Source: Gleimia sp. 6138-11-ORH1 (GTDB lineage Bacteria; Actinomycetota; Actinomycetes; Actinomycetales; Actinomycetaceae). From it: a stretch of 64,000 nt of DNA. The translations under genes and the position numbers were made by a program. The stretch spans positions 558,001-622,000 of the forward strand of contig NZ_JANUXV010000001.1 in NCBI RefSeq assembly GCF_024814355.1, given 5' to 3'. The notes under the pieces were generated by a model that was not told the DNA's origin, made no database searches, and saw nothing but the letters and a program-made list of their open reading frames with translations. Of this stretch, positions 38,615 to 46,177 are shown piece after piece; positions within the stretch are counted from its first letter, which is position 1, and each line of letters opens with the position of its first letter.

Positions 38615-39076
38615 TTAGAGCATCTGTAAAAGTTGGTTGCCGGCGATTCCACATAAGGCCGCCCAGATGATTGACACTGCCGTGCCGATGATGAATTTTT
38701 CAGCTGAATGAGGGTGCGCTTTTAACTCTGGGTAGCGCCCTAACCCTTTAACTGCGATTACTGCCGATAGCATTACGGGAGTGCCAGTGAGGATGATTAG
38801 GGTAACTGCGAATCTTTCTAAACGACCGATCCAAAGCCCGCCTCTGAGAATTTCTCGGGCGGGTTTTTCGCCGTTAAGTAGGGTAGCTTTTTGTGTTCCT
38901 GAGTAGTTAGTTTCCCACACTGGTTCAACGGCAGCCTGTTTGAGAATGAAGTTCACCAGCGGACTACCAAGGGCAACCGATAAGCCAATGGCGCTAAGTG
39001 AAATAACTAATTGAGTTAAAGAACCCAGGTAATTGGCAGACCATAGTAAATCCGTTAGACCTTGAATCTGATTCAT
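38615..39076 (-). CDS. Membrane protein partner of SatD (DUF3307-like)
   Basis: Unknown function; 153 residues with about three hydrophobic segments. The core IGRLERFAVTLIILTGTPVMLSAVIAVKGLGRYPELK followed by SAEKFIIGTAVSIIWAALCG is shared by membrane proteins encoded beside satD in many bacteria, some of them with DUF3307 domains. It overlaps the SatD-family gene by 4 bp, so the two are translated together. It may be a short form keeping only the C-terminal part of the longer family. Confidence 0.65.
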   Translation of the reverse strand: MNQIQGLTDLLWSANYLGSLTQLVISLSAIGLSVALGSPLVNFILKQAAVEPVWETNYSGTQKATLLNGEKPAREILRGGLWIGRLERFAVTLIILTGTPVMLSAVIAVKGLGRYPELKAHPHSAEKFIIGTAVSIIWAALCGIAGNQLLQML

Positions 39077-39663
39077 GAGCGGTTTAATCCTTCAAGTAGC
39101 CGGATAGTCAGGGTATCTGTTCCGGTTTCTAACTCCCAGTTTGCAGCTTTTAATACTTTGGAAATAGCCGCTTTAGAAACGCCGGTTTCTTCGGCTACTG
39201 CGGTGGCTGACGGGGCTTTTTCACGCAGGGCAATGATTTGTTTTTGTCGTTCAGTCCGCTGGGCGATCAGCATACATTTGGTGCGGATGAGGGATTGTAG
39301 TGAGCTGGCGATTTCGCTGTTTTTACCGGTGTGCAGGGCAAAGGCATAGGGGGTTTTCTTAGCTCTTTCCACGGCTTTGCGGGCGTTGACGAAGGCTTTG
39401 CCGGTGCCTTCGGTGGTTGAGGTGATGCCGGTGATTTCGGCTTCTCCGATGCCCAGTCCGCAGTGCCATTGGCCCAGGTTGGCTAAGAGTTTGATGGCTT
39501 TGAGGGCTTCGTTGGCGTCAGCTACTACTCCTTGGATTTCGTCGCCTACGGTGCGTTCGAAAGGCAGTACGGTGCGTACGTGGGCGAGGATTCTTAGGGC
39601 ACGGGGGACGGCGTCTTCGCCGGTTTTACGCGAGTCTTTTTGATCTGCGGTGATAACGTACAT
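39073..39663 (-). CDS. SatD family protein
   Basis: A 196-residue protein that begins MYVITADQKDSRKTGEDAVPRAL and has ERTVGDEIQGVVADANEAL and WHCGLGIGEAE, like SatD-family proteins. The C-terminus has a helix-turn-helix (PSATAVAEETGVSKAAISKVLKAANWELE), so the protein probably binds DNA. SatD was named from a Streptococcus secretion/acid-tolerance operon but has no proven biochemical role. It forms a two-gene unit with the membrane protein downstream. Confidence 0.75.
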   Translation of the reverse strand: MYVITADQKDSRKTGEDAVPRALRILAHVRTVLPFERTVGDEIQGVVADANEALKAIKLLANLGQWHCGLGIGEAEITGITSTTEGTGKAFVNARKAVERAKKTPYAFALHTGKNSEIASSLQSLIRTKCMLIAQRTERQKQIIALREKAPSATAVAEETGVSKAAISKVLKAANWELETGTDTLTIRLLEGLNRS

Positions 39664-39827
39664 CTTCCACCTCCTAAGTTAACTATAATCGGTAAACTCT
39701 TTCATGTAAACCAATTTCAGTATACTTATCGGTTTTGGCGAGCAAAGCTTTCCTTCTACTATACCGCCTCTACCCTATTTTATGGCGGAAAATCAGTGAT
39801 TTACCGGGCGTTCTAATGGCAGCTTGC

Positions 39828-39833
39828 TATAAT
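39828..39833 (+). promoter_or_regulatory. -10 element of the alpha/beta hydrolase gene, leaderless type
   Basis: A consensus TATAAT lies 6 nt before the ATG at 39840, with no ribosome binding site between. This fixes both a promoter and the start codon of the hydrolase gene. The -35 region is not clear. Confidence 0.6.
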
Positions 39834-39839
39834 GAACTT

Positions 39840-40700
39840 ATGAATACCCTGCGCACTGGAGTATTTTCAACTGACTTAGGAGTGGTCCATTATCAGGTGT
39901 CCAAAGTCAGTTCTACTGACGCGCCCTGGCTGGTGTTCTTACCGGGTTTAACCGCAGATTCCACGTTATTTAAGTACCAGTTGGAAGCTTTTTTGGGGCG
40001 GGCGAATCTACTGGTGTGGGATGCTCCGGCACATGGCAAGTCCCGCCCGTTTCCGCTTTCTTTTAGCTTGGCTGATTTAGCGACTTGGCTGCAGCAGATT
40101 TTTCTTTCCGAGGGCGTCACTGAACCTGTTTTGATTGGTCAGTCGATGGGCGGTTATTTAAGCCAAGTATTTATGCAGAAGTTTCCGGGCGTAGCCCGGG
40201 CTTTTGTGAGCATTGATTCGGTGCCGATCCTGCGGAGTTTCTATTCCGATAAGGACCTGTGGCTGCTGAAGCATAGTTCTTCATTCCTTTCCCCCATGCC
40301 TTGGTCTATGTTGCAGGCAGCTACGGTGAGAGGTTCAGCTACTACCCCACTGGGCCGGGAGAATATGTCTTTGATTGTGAAGCAGTATGCGGCGCGGGAA
40401 TATGTGCAGTTGGCGGCTTTTGGGTATCGGATTATTGCCGAGGCAATTGAGCAAGCATCTTCAGAAGGTCTAAGTGTACCGGCCCTGTTAATTTGCGGCA
40501 CAAAAGACCGGGCAGGAGAAATTCGGAAGCTCAATCAGCGCTGGAGTCTTATGTCAGAATTGCCGATAGTGTGGGTGAAGGGCGCGGGACATAACTCTAA
40601 CGTGGATGATCCGGACACCGTGAACCAGGCGATTACTAAGTTTTTAACGTCTTTAAAAGGTTTTAGTTTCTTTAAAGAAACTGTTATAGGAAAGGAATAG
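39840..40700 (+). CDS. Alpha/beta hydrolase
   Basis: Alpha/beta-hydrolase fold protein of 286 residues. The nucleophile elbow GQSMGGYLSQ puts the catalytic Ser near residue 102. The oxyanion region LVFLPGLTADSTLFKYQLE and LVWDAPAHGKSRP are normal, and the catalytic His is in VKGAGHNSNVDDPDTV near the end. The start at 39840 was chosen over an upstream frame from 39735 because a perfect -10 box precedes it at leaderless distance. Substrate cannot be deduced. The small gene at 40703 follows within 2 bp. Confidence 0.82.
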   Translation: MNTLRTGVFSTDLGVVHYQVSKVSSTDAPWLVFLPGLTADSTLFKYQLEAFLGRANLLVWDAPAHGKSRPFPLSFSLADLATWLQQIFLSEGVTEPVLIGQSMGGYLSQVFMQKFPGVARAFVSIDSVPILRSFYSDKDLWLLKHSSSFLSPMPWSMLQAATVRGSATTPLGRENMSLIVKQYAAREYVQLAAFGYRIIAEAIEQASSEGLSVPALLICGTKDRAGEIRKLNQRWSLMSELPIVWVKGAGHNSNVDDPDTVNQAITKFLTSLKGFSFFKETVIGKE

Positions 40701-40702
40701 CC

Positions 40703-40918
40703 ATGGAAATTGTTGACGTAGATCTACCTGACCAGTTTGATGAAGACCTGCAGTGCCACCACACGCTGGTGGTGGAAACCAGCGATCCCCTAGCAGACTT
40801 GGCACTGCTAACTATCCCCCCAAGCGACGCCCTGCCCGCCCACGACAACACGCCGAAGTTGCGGCGTGAAAAGCCTGTAAAAGTGATTAAGCGATTTAAC
40901 GAAGCGCAGAACCGATAG
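40703..40918 (+). CDS. Small hypothetical protein
   Basis: A 71-residue protein I do not recognise. The N-terminal half is acidic (VDVDLPDQFDEDLQCHH) and the C-terminus basic (KLRREKPVKVIKRFN), with no membrane segment or obvious metal site apart from CHH. AGGAAAGGAAT lies shortly upstream of the ATG, giving a plausible ribosome binding site, and the hydrolase stop is only 2 bp away, so it is probably co-expressed with it. It could be a lineage-specific adaptor or a remnant; no function is proposed. Confidence 0.55.
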   Translation: MEIVDVDLPDQFDEDLQCHHTLVVETSDPLADLALLTIPPSDALPAHDNTPKLRREKPVKVIKRFNEAQNR

Positions 40919-41111
40919 CGCCCCTGCTACTCGAATTCATCAAAGCCCATAGCCGATCATCGTTATTAAAGTAAGAAAGTCGATGGATGTGTCAGCGTAG
41001 TTAGCAGTTGTTAACCAGCTCCAATTAGGCGGACTTGTGATGCTCCTTAATATTAGATGTTGAGGACTTCCCCATAACTGCAAGTTCATCAAGGAATGTT
41101 ACGGATTGGTT

Positions 41112-42176
41112 TTAGGCTCTCATTGTTTCAAAATAGTGACGCGTAACTCTATGCAAAACGGATCTGTACGCTTTTGGCTTCGTGACATCGAACAAAACTA
41201 AATTATTTCCCCTGGAAACAGAACTAGGAAACAAGATCCCATCAAAACCATTAGCTTGCAAGAGCTCACAAATAAATTGATATGGCAAGTATTTAAGAAC
41301 TCGATCAGCTTTAACAATCGGCGTTGCAAGTCCTTGTGCTATTTCTTTGAATAAGGAAAGAAACACGTTTAATGTTGCAATGTCATCAGTTTCCTCTACC
41401 CTAAAAGGCGAAGAGTATGATGCATTATCGCGTAAATCAAGCACTTTCCCCTCGGTTATTTTAAAGAACGCAACTTGTACTATTTCACCTGGATCAGGCC
41501 GAACTTCAGCAATAGCAGTGTCTTCATCGGAAGCTAAATACAAAACAGGTATGCCTGCAGAATTAGCACGACCAGAAGTAGCTTTCTCAGGAGGCGGTGC
41601 TCCCATATATTTAATTTTATATCGCGTGCCCAAAACTACGCGGGCACGATACCATTTCTTGTCGTCAAGATCTTTTATATCTCGGGCAAGAGACTCGACA
41701 CAAACAAGAAAAGTATTTAAGAAATCCTGAAGCGTACTTCCTCCAAATCCTAGTTGCAGCTCTCTGAAAAACCACCTTCTTTCATGCCGAATCGTTTTAA
41801 CCAAGCCATGCCAAATTGCTTTTGGATCTGAGAATTTAGTTTGCTTCAATAAATACTTCGCCGTCAGCAAATCTGGATAGTTTGGGAGTAGCTTTTCGAC
41901 TAGCTCTTCACGTTTGTCAGCCGGTAGCAATTTTGAAAACAATGACCAATCGCGTTGCAACGCATCAGGAAAAAGCTCTCCCGCAGAATCTTCCCAGTAC
42001 GCTTCAAATAATTTTTCGAAGGACTCTGTCAACTCACAAATTTCAATCGAAACTTGTTTTTTACTACCACAGTAATAGCATTTCGACACGATAGCCTTTA
42101 TTGAATCTTTATTTAAGAGTTCTCTTAAGTAAGAATCCCTAAAGCATTCTTGACAGCAAAAATCTAGATCAGTCAT
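41112..42176 (-). CDS. RES-domain protein with N-terminal zinc knuckle (HEPN/RES type)
   Basis: A 354-residue protein. The N-terminus carries paired cysteines (C7, C8, C11, C33, C36), probably a zinc knuckle. A helical middle part (about 50-165) resembles the HEPN-like region found before RES domains. The RES domain (about 172-335) keeps its name-giving residues: Arg in KKWYRARV (R177), Glu in DTAIAEVRP (E224) and Ser in GILFPSS (S318/S319). RES proteins of toxin-antitoxin systems degrade NAD+, so an NAD-consuming toxin-like activity is inferred. It is last in an operon, 5 bp after the sce7725-family gene. No Xre-type antitoxin gene is adjacent. Confidence 0.78.
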   Translation of the reverse strand: MTDLDFCCQECFRDSYLRELLNKDSIKAIVSKCYYCGSKKQVSIEICELTESFEKLFEAYWEDSAGELFPDALQRDWSLFSKLLPADKREELVEKLLPNYPDLLTAKYLLKQTKFSDPKAIWHGLVKTIRHERRWFFRELQLGFGGSTLQDFLNTFLVCVESLARDIKDLDDKKWYRARVVLGTRYKIKYMGAPPPEKATSGRANSAGIPVLYLASDEDTAIAEVRPDPGEIVQVAFFKITEGKVLDLRDNASYSSPFRVEETDDIATLNVFLSLFKEIAQGLATPIVKADRVLKYLPYQFICELLQANGFDGILFPSSVSRGNNLVLFDVTKPKAYRSVLHRVTRHYFETMRA

Positions 42177-42181
42177 TTCAA

Positions 42182-43117
42182 TTATTCAACTAAGGAAACA
42201 ATGGTTTCGATATGGTGCATAATAGAGAGTTTTTTCAATACTCCTAAACCAGGAAAATGTTTTCTTTCATAAAGGTCGACTAATCCTTGAAGTCCAAGAG
42301 AATCAATAAAAAGATTGGGGTGTTGTTCTCTAAAATTAATCAACTTTGACAGCGCGTTCATATAACGTTCAGCGATTACTGCACCATCGCCTGATACGAA
42401 ATGTCTACATTCGATTACGTCATAACCGTCTTTATTCGAATATGTAAGATGAATAGCAACTGCTTTTACAGGACCACCACTTTCGGAATAGCCTTCCCCG
42501 ATAGTCTGAAAGTCTCCGAATCCATGAAAATCTCCTTCTGAATATTCAAGAGGAATATCAGAGAAATAATCATACTCCGGGTAATCTGCGTTCTTTGATT
42601 GCTTGGTAAAACCATCAAAGATCAACATCTTGTTTTCCGTTGTAAACTGCTCAATTGCCCTGTCAGGAACACGATAGAAAAAGAGTTCAAGATCCTTATC
42701 CTGAAGATTTAGCGCATTAATATCCTCTTGTCGGAATTCAATATTCTTCCATATTATTAGTGCAATTTTTTCTGCATTCGGAACATTTCGTTTAATCTCA
42801 GAAACTATCCGTTTACCGTCTGTCCCACTTAAGATTAAAATAGCTGGAATTATCTTGAATTCACCATTATTCTTACGACAAAAGTCTAAAAGAACGCTGT
42901 TATCATCTTTAAACTCACCAACTTGAGGATTAATAACTAAGTAAGACTCAACTTGCGCATCTCTTAAAGTTGCTAGAGTAGAGGTAAGTTTCGCCATATT
43001 ACGTCGGACAGGTTCTATAACCGGATGAACCAGCTCACCGTTTAGCTTTCCTCGACTTGCCATCTCTTGAAGCGCTGCAAGTTCGAATTGTTTTCCTCGT
43101 AAGTATGGGTAATACAT
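42182..43117 (-). CDS. sce7725 family (beta-protein-like)
   Basis: A 311-residue protein beginning MYYPYLRGKQFELAALQEM, the hallmark start of the sce7725 family, related to phage beta-type proteins. The role is unknown. The family is usually encoded directly next to an sce7726-family gene, as here. Its start lies 76 bp inside the 3' end of the sce7726 gene in another frame, and the characteristic N-terminus shows that this long overlap is real. The C-terminal half contains VAIHLTYSNKDGYDVIECRHFVSGDGA. No membrane segment is seen. Confidence 0.8.
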   Translation of the reverse strand: MYYPYLRGKQFELAALQEMASRGKLNGELVHPVIEPVRRNMAKLTSTLATLRDAQVESYLVINPQVGEFKDDNSVLLDFCRKNNGEFKIIPAILILSGTDGKRIVSEIKRNVPNAEKIALIIWKNIEFRQEDINALNLQDKDLELFFYRVPDRAIEQFTTENKMLIFDGFTKQSKNADYPEYDYFSDIPLEYSEGDFHGFGDFQTIGEGYSESGGPVKAVAIHLTYSNKDGYDVIECRHFVSGDGAVIAERYMNALSKLINFREQHPNLFIDSLGLQGLVDLYERKHFPGLGVLKKLSIMHHIETIVSLVE

Positions 43118-43974
43118 GCTTCCTCCAAGAATAGTGGCTGACGAATTGCCTCAAGGTAATTTTCTCTTGCAACTTTGGTTTTCAATAAGCAAAGTGCCAT
43201 TGATTTTGAGTATATCGGAAAACAATCAAGTTCCGAGCTAAGATAACTGAAGTCTCGGGATTTACGTAAGGTACCTCGAATACATGTAGAAAGTTCTTCA
43301 GGATCCGCGGCACGAAAGTATGATGAAGCTATCCTATGGAATAAAGTGTTAGGGACTTCTTCCATTTCAAATCCAAGTCTTTTAATCACTTCAAGCACCT
43401 CCGCCTTCCGTAAAGAAGCGGCCATTGTTACAGGGTCATTGAATGCAATCTGGTCCTCTGCACGCCGTTCTATATGTAGTGTCCCACGTTTAGTTAATAC
43501 TATGATTCCAACATGTGAAGGCATCTCCTTTTTTATGGTTCTTACGTGTTTTTCGGCTGTTACTACATTGATAAACCTGAAAAAACGACGATAATCTTCA
43601 AACTGAGAGGATAATCTGAAAAGGCTATCTCTATCTGATTTGATTTCATATGCGATTAACTCGCCGTTCACGATACCCAAGTCAAGAATCGAATCCCGAA
43701 CTCTAAATTCGTTCAAAACGGTCGTCGTATTCAACGAATGTCTACCGAGCACAAGTTTTTCAATAATCTTATTACGAAAGTAGTAGTCCGGCCGTAAACC
43801 TTCTTTAGATAAAACTTTATAAGCGTAAGCATAAAGTTCGTCAAGATTCAGAAAATCTAACGGATGTACCCCCGCTTCGGATAAAATTCGCATTAACCTA
43901 TCACGATAGGTACCTTCTGATATTGCACGAACCATAGAGGGAGCAAACAGCTGAGATAAAGCTATTGAATCCAT
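43042..43974 (-). CDS. sce7726 family PD-(D/E)XK-like nuclease
   Basis: A 310-residue protein of the sce7726 family. Residues about 84-130 show a PD-(D/E)XK-type core: Asp in RVRDSILDLG (D94/D98), Glu and Lys in ELIAYEIKSDRD (E110, K112) and a downstream Gln in LSSQFEDYRR. Nuclease activity is therefore likely but inferred. The C-terminal half is helical with no recognised domain. It leads the sce7726-sce7725-RES operon, and its 3' end overlaps the next gene. The operon is AT-richer by eye than flanking housekeeping genes, consistent with transfer. Confidence 0.78.
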   Translation of the reverse strand: MDSIALSQLFAPSMVRAISEGTYRDRLMRILSEAGVHPLDFLNLDELYAYAYKVLSKEGLRPDYYFRNKIIEKLVLGRHSLNTTTVLNEFRVRDSILDLGIVNGELIAYEIKSDRDSLFRLSSQFEDYRRFFRFINVVTAEKHVRTIKKEMPSHVGIIVLTKRGTLHIERRAEDQIAFNDPVTMAASLRKAEVLEVIKRLGFEMEEVPNTLFHRIASSYFRAADPEELSTCIRGTLRKSRDFSYLSSELDCFPIYSKSMALCLLKTKVARENYLEAIRQPLFLEEACITHTYEENNSNLQRFKRWQVEES

Positions 43975-44057
43975 TTTCCCTTCCTAGATTCTTTTTCACA
44001 GCTGAGCGAACACACTCACATCAACACTACTCTAAAATCCATTGTATTTCTATTTCT

Positions 44058-44956
44058 CTAAGATAGTTCATTTTCTGATTCATTTTGATTGTTTCGAGCA
44101 GAAGGAAGCTGATTTGTGATTCCAAATGGGACATGTGCGCATGGAATTGACTTTACAGTACCCTCGAGATGCTTTATCTGGTCATCGAAGAAAATCTGTG
44201 GTCTCAGTTCGTTAAGAATCAAAGCTTTCTTAATGCCCCAAGGAAAAACGCATCATTAACGTAAAGCCCATGTTCTTTCAAAATAAACAATACACGTTCA
44301 TCAGCGGGTGCATTACCGGCAGTTACAATAGCAATTCGAAGTTTGGGACTATGGTCAGAGTGTGCCTTAGAGATCTCTAACTCATGCTTACGGATACGGT
44401 TCAACGCTTTCAGTAAATCCGTTAATGGGCCCTCATTGAGAGGAATAGACGCGTTTTCTGCCTCATGTTTCTGATATTCCTTCATACCCTTATTTTGAGA
44501 TATACCTTCTGCACTATCCCCGGCAAGCACCCCATCAAAGTCGAAGGCTATCAGTATTTCTTCACTGTTAGCGTCTGGCACTGGGCTTCCAATAACTTGC
44601 CCGGCGGAAAACCCAAGATTAGTAGCATCCTCAACATCTTGTGGATTTGCTGAAAGAAAGAGTGAAATATTGAGTACCGGAATAAAGTTATAAAGAGACT
44701 TACCCTGGGTAAAAATTGCACGTGTAACATTTAAACCATGTGCTTTAATCGATTTCATTACTTGTAAGCCAGTTTGTGGGTCATTACGCGAGAGAACAAT
44801 TACTTCTATGAGGGCGGCATTTGATTCGTTCAACGAGTTAAAGCTGAGTAGACGTTTAATAAAGTTAAAGGCTACGCCAGGGGCAAGAACGTCATCAACT
44901 TTAGCATCCTGATATTCGCGATATGCTTTCTCTCCTTTTTTCACGAAAATAAACAT
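44058..44956 (-). pseudogene. Cytosolic 5'-nucleotidase (NT5C1-like), frameshifted near the 3' end
   Basis: HAD-fold 5'-nucleotidase of the PF06189 type, with LIAFDFDGVLAGDSAE as the phosphatase motif. The open frame from 44956 stops at 44219 after NDAFFLGALRKL. Immediately after the GGGG run at 44236-44239, the next frame continues with the expected family C-terminus (GIKKALILNELRPQIFFDDQ, then IPCAHVPFGI) until a TAG at 44058. One missing G would restore a protein of about 299 residues. So this is a recent frameshift, a programmed slip or a sequencing error. It lies 83 bp upstream of the sce7726 operon on the same strand. Confidence 0.8.
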
Positions 44957-45325
44957 CTGAATCTTTCAAATCAAATAAAGCGCTCGACGCAATACCGATC
45001 ACCAGTTTATTCTCTAGCGGATAGCTCAAATGAATCACCTACTTTTCTGGGTTGAAGGGTAAGAGGAAGCTGATTAGATGCTAGGGAGCGGCTTGAAACG
45101 GTTAACAACGACTGGATCAAGCAAAAAAGGTATTTAGTCTCAAAATCGAGAAATTACATTCCTGCAACGGGAACATAAAACCCCAGACGCAGTTACTGAA
45201 CTCCCAGGTAGTCAAAATATGCTGCCACTTTGACTCATGCGAACTTGTCATAGTAACTACTTTAGCTCCAAAGCATAGGGCGCGAAGCAAAATACTTCGC
45301 GCCCCGCACTATGAAACAGTTCTGT
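44957..45325. other. Non-coding gap at the right edge of the accessory stretch
   Basis: A 369-bp stretch between the nucleotidase start and the pyrF stop. No gene was recognised in either strand. It holds the pyrF terminator hairpin (45278-45304) and presumably the promoter of the nucleotidase gene, for which no convincing box was found. Confidence 0.6.
45278..45304. terminator. Terminator downstream of the pyrimidine operon
   Basis: GGGCGCGAAG (45278-45287) and CTTCGCGCCC (45295-45304) form a perfect 10-bp stem with a 7-nt loop, 22 bp after the pyrF stop. It marks the end of the pyr operon on the minus strand; the T-tract is weak. Confidence 0.8.
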
Positions 45326-46174
45326 TTACACCCCCAAAGGTACATCCACTTCAGCCACAGACTTAGCCAAAGCAGCCTGCAGTGCCGAAACCGACGGCCC
45401 GGCTTCTAACAGCCCGCGGGAGGACGACGCCAGTACCTGTGGGAAGTGACCGGCAAAACGCTTGCGAATATCTTCTGCATCCGCGCCCTGCGCGCCAAAA
45501 CCCGGTGCCAAAATCGGACCATTAAATACCGCAAAAGAATTCCCTAAAACTTCGGTCATATCCTTTACAGTTGCCCCAATCACAACACCGAAAGAGCCTA
45601 AACGAGCGTCAACACAATGCTTCGCATTCGCCTCATTCGTCCACTCCATTACCTGCGCCGCCACCGGCACGCCAGAGCCAGAACGGGAACGCTGCAGGCG
45701 CTTACCCTCCGGATTAGAAGTCAGCGCCAAGCTGAACAACCCCTTACCATGCTTAGCCGCTAAAGCCGCCGTAGCATCATAGGCAGAAGCCCCCATGTAA
45801 GGGGCGATCGTAATCGCATCAGCCTCAAGCGGAGCGCCCTCGGGAAGAAAAGCCGCAGCATAACCAGCCATTGTGGACCCAATATCCCCGCGCTTCACAT
45901 CCAAAATCGTCAGCACCCCGGCAGAACGCGCGTCACGCAGCAAATCCTCTAGCACTGCCCAACCGGCAGAACCGAACCGCTCATAGAAAGCCGACTGCGG
46001 TTTAATCGCCGCCGCACCCGCCAAACCTTCCAACGCGATCTTAGAAAACTCGCGCAAACCCGCCACCGAATCGGGCAACCCCCACTTCGCCAGCAGCGAC
46101 GCATGCGGGTCAATCCCCGCACAAACGTGACCGCGTTCTTCCATTGCTACTCGCAGCTTAGAACCAAAACGCAT
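45326..46174 (-). CDS. pyrF: Orotidine 5'-phosphate decarboxylase
   Basis: Final enzyme of de novo UMP synthesis, 282 residues, of the longer type common in Actinobacteria. Catalytic motif LTILDVKRGDIGSTMAGYAAAFL, then ADAITIAPYMG and LAPGFGAQGADAEDI (phosphate binding). Last gene of the operon: it starts 3 bp after the carB stop and is followed by a terminator. The C-terminal half (KSVAEVDVPLGV end) is complete. In other Actinobacteria gmk (with mihF) would follow directly; here the accessory stretch intervenes. Confidence 0.95.
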   Translation of the reverse strand: MRFGSKLRVAMEERGHVCAGIDPHASLLAKWGLPDSVAGLREFSKIALEGLAGAAAIKPQSAFYERFGSAGWAVLEDLLRDARSAGVLTILDVKRGDIGSTMAGYAAAFLPEGAPLEADAITIAPYMGASAYDATAALAAKHGKGLFSLALTSNPEGKRLQRSRSGSGVPVAAQVMEWTNEANAKHCVDARLGSFGVVIGATVKDMTEVLGNSFAVFNGPILAPGFGAQGADAEDIRKRFAGHFPQVLASSSRGLLEAGPSVSALQAALAKSVAEVDVPLGV

Positions 46175-46177
46175 CGT

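Noticed and set aside
42182-43117. Later start for the sce7725 gene to avoid the 76-bp overlap with sce7726
   Set aside because: The N-terminus MYYPYLRGKQFEL is the conserved family start, so the overlap must be kept.
44219-44956. Intact 245-residue nucleotidase ending at 44219
   Set aside because: The adjacent frame continues the expected family C-terminus for about 55 more residues after the G run, so the short frame is a truncation.
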